Shown here: in pieces, positions 1-5,785 of the stretch
Numbering within the stretch: position 1 is the stretch's first letter
How the letters are laid out: the number at the start of each line of letters is the position of its first letter
From: DUMJ01 sp964655195
GTDB taxonomy: Bacteria > DUMJ01
Assembly: GCA_964655195.1 (NCBI GenBank)
Contig: CAZZLK010000079.1
Location: 1-7,201, forward strand
Length of the DNA stretch: 7,201 nt
Direction: 5' to 3'
Translations under genes and position numbers: made by a program
The notes under the pieces: generated by a model
What the model was told of the DNA's origin: nothing
Database searches by the model: none
The model's input: only the letters and a program-made list of their open reading frames with translations

Positions 1-44
1 TAAGAGGCAGACTTAGCCTTCTGGGCAAGTTCCTTAACTCCCAT
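1..44 (-). CDS. 5' end of a minus-strand gene, possibly ProA (cut by window edge)
   Basis: Only the first 14 codons are visible, reading MGVKELAQKAKSAS before the window ends. The start is well supported: an AAAGGGGAG ribosome binding site lies 6 nt upstream of the ATG, and a perfect extended -10 promoter lies about 40 nt upstream. The peptide is an amphipathic Lys/Ala-rich helix like the one that opens gamma-glutamyl phosphate reductase (ProA, proline biosynthesis), which often begins with an ELxxKAKEAS-like stretch. That resemblance is weak because so little is visible, and other helical N-termini would fit. The gene is separated from the mannosidase operon by a terminator, so it is probably an independent housekeeping unit. 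I am fairly confident that a gene starts here and unsure of its identity. Confidence 0.5.
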   Translation of the reverse strand, partial: MGVKELAQKAKSAS

Positions 45-50
45 TAATAT

Positions 51-59
51 CTCCCCTTT
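51..59 (-). promoter_or_regulatory. Ribosome binding site for the left-edge gene
   Basis: On the minus strand the sequence reads AAAGGGGAG, then six AT-rich bases (ATATTA), then ATG. The same AAAGGGGAG string precedes the regulator at the other end of the window, which suggests it is a standard Shine-Dalgarno form in this genome. It decides the start codon of the partial gene. Confidence 0.6.
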
Positions 60-80
60 CATCCAAGAGTTACAAGAAGT

Positions 81-89
81 ATTATAACA
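81..89 (-). promoter_or_regulatory. Extended -10 promoter for the left-edge gene
   Basis: The minus strand reads TGTTATAAT, a perfect TGn extension plus consensus TATAAT. No good -35 hexamer is found 16-18 bp upstream, which is common for extended -10 promoters. Transcription would start near 74, giving a leader of about 30 nt before the ATG at 44. It lies downstream of the operon terminator, so the left gene appears to be transcribed separately. Confidence 0.55.
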
Positions 90-161
90 CTAAAATGGCA
101 ATAAAAGACCAGAATCTTAAAATAGGAAAGAATCACCAAAAAGAGAAAAAATCATAAATTA

Positions 162-200
162 TTATTCAAAAATATAGGGGGATGGGCCTCCCAACCCCCT
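162..200 (-). terminator. Rho-independent terminator closing the operon
   Basis: A hairpin spans 176-200. Six base pairs (AGGGGG with CCCCCT) are followed by one A/A mismatch on the given strand (T/T in the minus-strand RNA), then four pairs (TGGG with CCCA) around a 3-nt loop. On the minus strand the stem is followed by ATATTTTTGAAT, a T-rich tract. On the plus strand it is followed by AATTAATTATAG, which is poorer in T, so the terminator most likely serves the minus strand. It would end the transcript from the GH92 operon and also the short transcript that may start near 335. Confidence 0.8.
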
Positions 201-221
201 AATTAATTATAGAATATAGAT

Positions 222-344
222 CTATCTTAGGGATACTTCGGCAGAGAATGTAACATAGCCCTGATCTATGTCATATTGATGTCCTCCGATAAACTTCCCA
301 TGAAGTGTCCCATCGGCCATAATCTCTGCAATAGCAGCTCGATT
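222..344 (-). pseudogene. Short orphan open frame: gene remnant, small protein or sRNA body
   Basis: An open frame runs from just after an in-frame TAA (345-347) to a TAG at 222-224. From the ATG at 320 it encodes 32 residues, including MADGTLHGKFIGG and ending TFSAEVSLR; the frame is open for 8 more codons upstream (NRAAIAEI). The composition looks like real protein (glycines, alternating beta-strand pattern) and the codon style matches the neighbours. The upstream part has no start codon or good ribosome binding site. The likeliest reading is the C-terminal tail of a decayed gene that once followed GH92. The DG..xG pattern faintly recalls the C-termini of basic membrane (PnrA-like) binding proteins, but I do not assign it. 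A small protein or RNA is possible because a promoter precedes it and a terminator follows. Confidence 0.4.
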
Positions 345-369
345 TTATTCTAAAAGAGAAACTTGTCAA
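342..369 (-). promoter_or_regulatory. Near-consensus promoter just downstream of GH92
   Basis: The minus strand shows TTGACA (364-369), a 16-bp spacer, and TAAAAT (342-347). This is a perfect -35 and a -10 with one mismatch. It starts 11 nt after the GH92 stop codon and would begin a transcript near 335. With the terminator at 176-200 the transcript would be about 160-170 nt. AT-rich DNA produces such boxes by chance, so activity is unproven. Confidence 0.4.
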
Positions 370-380
370 TATAAGATGTC

Positions 381-2675
381 TTATTTAATAAAATCTGGAG
401 GAAGGCTTTCAATTTTGGTTCCTAACTCTTTATTTGGCTTATTACCCATTTTGAAAGAAAGAGTTCCACCTCTTATAATCTCCTCGTGCGATAACCATAA
501 TCTATCCAGAGGTTTTCCATTCAGATAAAGCTCCTGAATATATATGTTTTCTTTAGAGGCACCCTCTGCCTCTATAATAAAATCCTTTCCATCTGGAAGG
601 TGTATAACTGCTTTCTTCCATATAGGGGAACCTATTACATATACCGGTGTTCCTGGACAGAATGGGTAAAAGCCTAGAGAGCTGAATATATACCAGGCGG
701 ACATCTGCCCACAGTCTTCATTGCCGCACAATCCATCGGGTCCTGTCCCATACAGTGTATCCATTATCTTTCTTACAAGCTCTTGAGTCTTCCATGGCAT
801 CCTGGCATAGATATAGAAGTAGGCTATATGGTGTGAAGGTTCATTCCCATGGGCATACTGTCCAATAAGACCCGTAATATCTGGAGGGCCTTTTATAGGG
901 ACCTTTGTATTGAAGAATTCATCAAGCTTTTTAACAAATGCGTCTTCTCCGCCCAGAAGGCTAATAAGTCCATAAGGGTCCTGAGGGGCAAAGAATGTCC
1001 ACTGCCACGCATTACCTTCAGTATAGTGCTGTGACGTGGCATCTGTAGGATCAAAATTCTTATCTAACCAGTTCTTATTGCTATCTCTGGCTCTCATAAA
1101 GCCAACACGGGCATCATAAAGATTCTTGTAATTTTGAGCCCTTCTAATGAAGAGCTTATAGTCGTTTTCTTTACCAAGTATCTTGGCTACCTGAGCCAGA
1201 CAGAAGTCATTATAGGCGTACTCCAGAGTCCTAGATACAGATTGGTTGAATTTATCTCCGGGGACATAGCCAAGCTCTTTATACTCTGTTATGCCTCTTC
1301 TACCCTGATTAAAGTCTCTAGATTCTACCATCGCATTTTTATACATAGCACTGTAGGCTTTATTCAGGTCGAATCCTTTTAATCCCTTAACAATAGCATC
1401 AGCTATTACCGAATCGCTATGTGTACCAATCATACAATTTGTCTCTCTGTTACCCTTATGCCACCTGGGTAACCAACCCGACTGGGTAAAGATATCCAGA
1501 AAACTCTTTATTATATCTACGTTTCTCTCAGGTTGTATAAGAACAAAGAGCGGATGCAGGCTTCTGAATGTATCCCAGAGAGAAAATACGGTATAGTGAT
1601 TATAACTTGAAGAGTAGATCTTATCATCTGTTCCTATATACTTACCGTCTATATCTGAGAAAATGCTAGGATGGATAAAAGAATGATAGAGGGCGGTATA
1701 AAACTTTACCTTATCTTTTTCATCTCCTTCGACTTCTATCTTACTCAGTTCTTTCTCCCAACTTTTTCTTGCCTCTTCTTTTACCCTTTCAAAATTCCAA
1801 TCTGGTATCTCCTGAAGGTTCTTTCTAGCTCCATCTACTCCAGTAAATGATATCCCCACTTTTATCATTATCTTTTCTTTCTCTTCTGTCGAATACCTTA
1901 CAAAAGCGCCAATAAATGGATCTGATCTACTCAACATTCTCTCTTCTCTGTTGCCCTTATCTATCCTAAAGACCTTCCAGGTACCGAACTCTTTAAAAGG
2001 CTTGGAGAATCTGGCAGAAAAGTATATTGCCTGAGGGTCCCTAGCTCCACAGAAATGGCCACCCCTGATAAATCCTACTATCTCATCATTCCCTACAATC
2101 TTTACCCATGCCTCTTCAGCCATATCTCCTATCCTTGTAAAGAGGTCGATAATAATATAAGCCTTATCTGTCCTTGGAAATGTGTATCTATGAAACCCAA
2201 CCCTATTGGAAGCTGTTAACTCTACTAAGACTTTATAGTCTTCCAGAAAGACGGAGTAATATCCAGGTTGAGCCACTTCTGTCTTATGACTGAATCTTGA
2301 TCTGTACCCTATCGACGGATTTTCCTTAGGTCCCGGAATTATCTTTAGATCTCCAACTATTGGCATTATCCTTACTTCACCATAATCAGCTGCACCTGTC
2401 CCACTTAGATGTGTATGGCTAAAACCCATTATAGAATCATCAGAGTAATGGTAACCAGAGCACCAATCCCATCCTTCCACACCTGTATCTGGACTAAGCT
2501 GAACCATACCAAATGGAAGTGTTACACCTGGGAATGTATGCCCATGTCCTCCCGTCCCTATAAAGGGGTCAACATAAGGAGCAACTTCCCCTCCCTTAAC
2601 AAGATACGGAGGGGAAAAAAGAAGAATCAAAATAAAAACCAGAATCTTCCTCGTAGAAAAAATTAGACACTCCAT
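381..2675 (-). CDS. Secreted GH92 family glycosidase, probable exo-alpha-mannosidase
   Basis: This 764-residue protein is full length for GH92, a family of calcium-dependent inverting exo-acting alpha-mannosidases. Residues 9-28 form a basic-plus-hydrophobic export signal with no lipobox, so it should act outside the cytoplasm, either free or held by an uncleaved signal. The N-terminal beta-sandwich begins with DPFIGTGGHGHTFPG (36-50) and PFGMVQLSPDTG (54-65), then GFSHTHLSGTG (84-94). The (alpha/alpha)6 catalytic domain holds SLWDTFRSLHP (365-375), EGNAWQW (553-559, E553 the likely general acid), GNEPSHH (610-616) and GNEDCGQMSAWY (651-662, D654 the likely general base). Glutamate rather than glutamine at 553 argues for a normal mannosidase, not the mannose-phosphate-specific subtype. 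The ATG directly abuts the permease stop codon (TAAATG) with AAAGGA just upstream, so translation is coupled. It is the last gene of the operon. The exact linkage specificity cannot be read from the sequence. Confidence 0.93.
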   Translation of the reverse strand: MECLIFSTRKILVFILILLFSPPYLVKGGEVAPYVDPFIGTGGHGHTFPGVTLPFGMVQLSPDTGVEGWDWCSGYHYSDDSIMGFSHTHLSGTGAADYGEVRIMPIVGDLKIIPGPKENPSIGYRSRFSHKTEVAQPGYYSVFLEDYKVLVELTASNRVGFHRYTFPRTDKAYIIIDLFTRIGDMAEEAWVKIVGNDEIVGFIRGGHFCGARDPQAIYFSARFSKPFKEFGTWKVFRIDKGNREERMLSRSDPFIGAFVRYSTEEKEKIMIKVGISFTGVDGARKNLQEIPDWNFERVKEEARKSWEKELSKIEVEGDEKDKVKFYTALYHSFIHPSIFSDIDGKYIGTDDKIYSSSYNHYTVFSLWDTFRSLHPLFVLIQPERNVDIIKSFLDIFTQSGWLPRWHKGNRETNCMIGTHSDSVIADAIVKGLKGFDLNKAYSAMYKNAMVESRDFNQGRRGITEYKELGYVPGDKFNQSVSRTLEYAYNDFCLAQVAKILGKENDYKLFIRRAQNYKNLYDARVGFMRARDSNKNWLDKNFDPTDATSQHYTEGNAWQWTFFAPQDPYGLISLLGGEDAFVKKLDEFFNTKVPIKGPPDITGLIGQYAHGNEPSHHIAYFYIYARMPWKTQELVRKIMDTLYGTGPDGLCGNEDCGQMSAWYIFSSLGFYPFCPGTPVYVIGSPIWKKAVIHLPDGKDFIIEAEGASKENIYIQELYLNGKPLDRLWLSHEEIIRGGTLSFKMGNKPNKELGTKIESLPPDFIK

Positions 2676-3509
2676 TTATCCTTTAAGTCCTGTAAGTGTT
2701 ACACTCTCAACTATTGTATTCTGGGTAAAATAGAAGGCAATAATTGTTGGAATGACCACAATGGTGGATGCTGCCATCAGTAATGGCCATTCCACATAGT
2801 TGGTAGATCTGTACATCTGTAATCCAAGGGCTAACGTATATTTTGCCTCATTCTGAAGATAGATCAATGGTCCCATAAAGTCATTCCAAGACCCTAAGAA
2901 TGTAAATAGTGATATAACTATGAGTATGGGCTTTATCAGTGGCAACATTATCTTTGAGTATATACCAAATTCGCTTGCCCCATCTATTCGTGCTGCATCA
3001 GAGAGTTCTTCCGGAATAGTCATAAAGAACTGTCTTAAGAGAAATATATTAAAGGCTCCCCCACCCAAGAATGCTGGTATTATAAGCGGTCTAAATGTAT
3101 TTATCCAACCCAACTTAGAAAAAATTATAAAGACCGGGATCATTATTACTGGGAACGGGATAAGTATAGTACTGAGGATAATTAAAAATAGGACATCTCT
3201 TCCCTTCCATCTTATCTTTGAGATACTATAGGCAACAAGAGGGGCAGAAAAGAGTACACCTACTATATTCCCTACAGCTATTACTATAGTATTTATCGTA
3301 TACCGTCCGAATGGAATATAATTCACTGCTTCTATATAGTTATGCCACTTAGGGGGATTGGGCCACCATATAGGGGGATATGCCATTACTTGGGACATAT
3401 CTTTTATAGAGGTAGTGAACATCCAAAAGATTGGTACTAAATATATGATACTTATTATAAACAAAACTATTCTACCCACAATCTTTGTCAAAAACCATCT
3501 CAGATTCAT
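2676..3509 (-). CDS. ABC sugar transporter permease, MalG type (CUT1)
   Basis: The 277-residue inner-membrane protein has about six hydrophobic segments: near 12-32, 72-95, 105-130, 140-158, 192-207 and 245-262. The EAA loop that docks the ATPase is clear at 167-191 (EELSDAARIDGASEFGIYSKIMLPL region), with the G at the usual position. The short C-terminus ending TLTGLKG is typical of the MalG/LacG half. It pairs with the preceding MalF-type permease to form the channel for a sugar, probably mannose or a manno-oligosaccharide given the neighbours. Its ribosome binding site (GGAGGA) lies inside the last codons of the upstream permease, 5 nt separate the genes, and the stop codon touches the GH92 start. 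The assignment to family is secure; the transported sugar is inferred from context. Confidence 0.94.
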   Translation of the reverse strand: MNLRWFLTKIVGRIVLFIISIIYLVPIFWMFTTSIKDMSQVMAYPPIWWPNPPKWHNYIEAVNYIPFGRYTINTIVIAVGNIVGVLFSAPLVAYSISKIRWKGRDVLFLIILSTILIPFPVIMIPVFIIFSKLGWINTFRPLIIPAFLGGGAFNIFLLRQFFMTIPEELSDAARIDGASEFGIYSKIMLPLIKPILIVISLFTFLGSWNDFMGPLIYLQNEAKYTLALGLQMYRSTNYVEWPLLMAASTIVVIPTIIAFYFTQNTIVESVTLTGLKG

Positions 3510-3514
3510 ACGAT

Positions 3515-4402
3515 TTATCCTCCTCTATAAAATACCCATCTAGCAGAGGTTTTAAAGATTATTAGAGTAATTATAAGAACCAGAACAAATAATATCCATG
3601 CCATTGCAGATGCGTACCCCATCTTGCTATACTGGAATGCATTCCTATATAGGTAGAGGACATAGAAGAGCGTAGAATTGGCTGGACCTCCATTGGTTGC
3701 TATGTAAGCAGTAGTGAATATCTGAAAGCCTCCAAAGAGGGCAGTTATAAGATGGTATAGAATAACAGGACTTATCATAGGGATAATAATCTTACTGAAT
3801 TTTGTCCACCATCCTGCTCCATCTATCTCTGCAGATTCTAATAGTTCTCTGGGAACATCTTTAATAGCAGATAAAAATATCACCGCAGAACCTCCTGCTC
3901 CCCACTGAGCTAACATAACAAAAGCTGGTTTAGCCCACTTGGGATCAGAAAACCAACCTGGACCTTGAATATGAAAGACTGTATTCAAAAATAAGTTTAC
4001 TAAGCCAAAGTAAGGATTTAACATCCAAAGCCATATGAAGCTTACAGCAACTGCAGGTAATACATACGGTAGATAGACGAGTGTTCTATAAATTCCAATC
4101 TCTTTAAGATCCATATTTAATAATAGTGCTAATCCTAAACCTATTACAAAACCAACTGGAACTGCTAGAGAAACGTAATAGACTGTATTATAGAGAGAAG
4201 TCCAGAATAGATCATCGTGAAAAAGGTTATAATAATTTCCACTGCCTATCCATTTTGGAGTCCCTATACCTACATACTCAGTAAAGCTATAGTACAGGGA
4301 TGCAGCAATAGGATAGGCAGTGAAGGCTAAGAATCCAATAATCCATGGTAGAGCGAATAATATCCCATATAAGGTGTTTCTTCTTGATGTACCTGCCTTC
4401 AC
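3515..4402 (-). CDS. ABC sugar transporter permease, MalF type (CUT1)
   Basis: The 295-residue membrane protein starts with a short basic cytoplasmic tail (SRRN) and a first membrane helix near 11-31 ending in the common FxxYPIAASLYYSF motif. Further helices lie near 73-96, 108-128, 159-180, 208-228 and 264-284. The EAA loop for the ATPase is at 187-209 (ELLESAEIDGAGWWTKFSKI region). The stretch TNGGPANSTLFYVLYLYRNAF (236-256) is a hallmark of the MalF/UgpA subgroup. The start codon is GTG at 4400-4402. No better in-frame start lies nearby and the N-terminus aligns with the family. It lies 16 nt after the binding-protein gene and 5 nt before the second permease. Together the two permeases form the translocation pore. 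The ATP-binding subunit is not encoded in the window. Confidence 0.94.
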   Translation of the reverse strand: MKAGTSRRNTLYGILFALPWIIGFLAFTAYPIAASLYYSFTEYVGIGTPKWIGSGNYYNLFHDDLFWTSLYNTVYYVSLAVPVGFVIGLGLALLLNMDLKEIGIYRTLVYLPYVLPAVAVSFIWLWMLNPYFGLVNLFLNTVFHIQGPGWFSDPKWAKPAFVMLAQWGAGGSAVIFLSAIKDVPRELLESAEIDGAGWWTKFSKIIIPMISPVILYHLITALFGGFQIFTTAYIATNGGPANSTLFYVLYLYRNAFQYSKMGYASAMAWILFVLVLIITLIIFKTSARWVFYRGG

Positions 4403-4404
4403 TG

Positions 4405-4422
4405 CCCTTTCAGCTCCTTTAC
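4405..4422 (-). promoter_or_regulatory. Ribosome binding region deciding the GTG start of the MalF-type gene
   Basis: The minus strand reads TAAAGGAGCTGAAAGGG, then CA, then GTG. Two purine tracts are present: AAAGGAG, which overlaps the TAA stop of the binding-protein gene and lies 11 nt from the GTG, and GAAAGGG, only 2 nt away. Neither spacing is ideal. Together with the GTG codon this may keep permease production below that of the binding protein, as is usual in such operons. Confidence 0.5.
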
Positions 4423-5708
4423 TTCAAAAATTTATCTAATTCTGGCTGTACTCTTGCTTCAACATCCTGGCAAGCCTTCAATGGAGTCTTCTGTCCATTG
4501 ATGACTGCATCTCTTGCTGCTGTAAGCTCATCCCAGAGCAGAGCACCTACAGGTAGAGGAGGACGGTTCTTAGCATACCTTACTAGGTCTACAAAGAAGG
4601 CGTGTCTCTTTTCTCCTCTAATATCTGGATCTTTTAGTAGAGATGTAATCGTAGGAAGATGGAGGGTATCTACAGAATAGATCTTCTGACCTACAGGTCC
4701 ACACGCAAACTTAATGAATTCGAAAGCTGCCTTTGCATTCTTTGCTCCCTTAGGAATTCCTAAGCTCCAACCACCAGCCCAGGTAATTGGCTTCTTGGCT
4801 AACTCTGCTGGTCTTGGTATATAGGTAGCTCCATAATGGACTCCCCACTTTAGGTTAGGAGCAAATCTATCAAGACCAGATAGTACCCAATCTCCATCTA
4901 CTTTCATAGAGATCATACCCATAATGAATGGGTCCTGAGCTTCTGCTCCAAAAGCAGAGGAGAATGACTGGATGGCTGCCATACCAAACTTATCTGCATA
5001 GCTCTTCTGCCACTCAAAGGACTTTACTATTCTAGGATCAGTGATGGTGAGCTTCTTTGTCTTTGGATCATAGAATTCTCCACCAAATGCCCAACCCCAG
5101 GTATAATGCCAACCCTGGTTGAACCAAGGGATAAATCCTATCCTTATAAATCTACCACTTGGGTCCTTCTTAGTTAATTTCTCTGCATATATATCCAGTT
5201 CTTCTATTGTCTTTGGTGGTGTCTTAAGTCCAGCTTCCTTTAAATGATCCAGTCTATAGTAAAGAGCTCTTGTATCTGTATCGAAAGGTAACACCCAAAC
5301 CTTTCCATCCCAGCTAGCTTCATCCCAGGCAAACCCAATATATTGCTTCTTGAGATCAGCTATTTCTTTAGATGTAGTCAGATTATTTAATGGCTCTAAT
5401 ACACCAGCTACAGCTCTTTGAGCAGCTGTGAAACGATCTACTAAATATACATCAGGAGCTACTCCACCAGCTATAGCAGTTAATAACTTGGAGACATCAG
5501 TCTCTGAACCTGGAACGATCGTTACCTTTACCTCAATGTCTGGATTCTGCTTATTAAATTCATCTACAATACGTTGTATTGAAGCCCTATCCACTGCTCC
5601 AGAGTGGCTATGCCAAAAAGTAACGGTAGTTTTACCAAAAACAGCTGTCAAACTGCCCAACACTAACAACACCGATAACAAACCTATCAAAATCTTCTTA
5701 CCAAACAT
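4419..5708 (-). CDS. ABC transporter extracellular sugar-binding protein (family 1)
   Basis: The 429-residue protein captures the sugar and delivers it to the two permeases encoded next. Residues 1-25 are a signal peptide (two lysines, hydrophobic core, likely cleavage after AVFG). There is no cysteine at the cleavage site, so it is not a lipoprotein and is probably a free periplasmic protein. The mature part begins TTVTFWHSHSG, the first strand of family 1 binding proteins, followed by FNKQNPDIEVKV (51-62), APDVYLVD (84-91), GKVWVLPFDTDTRALYY (135-151) and PPKTIEELDIYAEKL (164-178). The late block WAGGWSLGIPKGAKN (310-324) with AAFEFIKF (327-334) is the conserved C-lobe region. Many tryptophans and tyrosines (for example 196-207) could stack on sugar rings. 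A strong GGAGGAG ribosome binding site 7 nt before the ATG suggests high expression. The ligand is inferred to be a mannoside from the GH92 gene. Confidence 0.94.
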   Translation of the reverse strand: MFGKKILIGLLSVLLVLGSLTAVFGKTTVTFWHSHSGAVDRASIQRIVDEFNKQNPDIEVKVTIVPGSETDVSKLLTAIAGGVAPDVYLVDRFTAAQRAVAGVLEPLNNLTTSKEIADLKKQYIGFAWDEASWDGKVWVLPFDTDTRALYYRLDHLKEAGLKTPPKTIEELDIYAEKLTKKDPSGRFIRIGFIPWFNQGWHYTWGWAFGGEFYDPKTKKLTITDPRIVKSFEWQKSYADKFGMAAIQSFSSAFGAEAQDPFIMGMISMKVDGDWVLSGLDRFAPNLKWGVHYGATYIPRPAELAKKPITWAGGWSLGIPKGAKNAKAAFEFIKFACGPVGQKIYSVDTLHLPTITSLLKDPDIRGEKRHAFFVDLVRYAKNRPPLPVGALLWDELTAARDAVINGQKTPLKACQDVEARVQPELDKFLK

Positions 5709-5715
5709 CCTATCA

Positions 5716-5727
5716 CTCCTCCTTTTT
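5716..5727 (-). promoter_or_regulatory. Strong ribosome binding site of the binding-protein gene
   Basis: AAAAAGGAGGAG lies 7 nt before the ATG at 5708 on the minus strand. It matches the anti-Shine-Dalgarno sequence better than any other site in the window, fitting a binding protein needed in excess over its permeases. Confidence 0.75.
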
Positions 5728-5743
5728 TAAATTTTTAAAACTT

Positions 5744-5778
5744 TATCAACTGATACCTCTCCTTCCCCCTTATACCTC
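5744..5778 (-). promoter_or_regulatory. Candidate regulatory region between regulator and binding-protein gene
   Basis: The 77-nt gap contains an inverted repeat TATCA-GT-TGATA (5744-5755) and two direct copies of GAGGTAT on the minus strand (5753-5759 and 5772-5778), 19 bp apart. A purine run (AAGGGGGAAGGAGAGG) lies between and across them. I see no -35/-10 pair with acceptable spacing, and the palindrome seen upstream of the regulator is not repeated here. It may be a second operator, an activator site or an RNA-processing region that raises binding-protein expression. It could also be coincidence. Confidence 0.25.
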
Positions 5779-5785
5779 AACAGAT

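Noticed and set aside
216..225. Perfect 10-bp palindrome ATAGATCTAT near the end of the short open frame
   Set aside because: It is AT-rich and isolated, has no promoter next to it and no second copy, so it is most likely chance.
381..470. Possible truncation of the GH92 C-terminus
   Set aside because: The protein continues about 110 residues past the GNEDCGQ motif, covering the closing beta-sandwich strands, and the total of 764 residues is normal for the family.
4345..4680. Plus-strand open frame of 111 codons across the end of the binding-protein gene
   Set aside because: It is antisense to strongly supported genes (binding protein and MalF-type permease) and its translation resembles no protein. 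The other plus-strand frames inside the operon are rejected for the same reason.
5725..5740. AT-only inverted repeat TTTTAAA-AA-TTTAAAA before the binding-protein gene
   Set aside because: It is low-complexity A/T sequence forming a weak hairpin, with no T tract in the right place for a terminator; it is more likely an unstructured region that keeps the ribosome binding site open.
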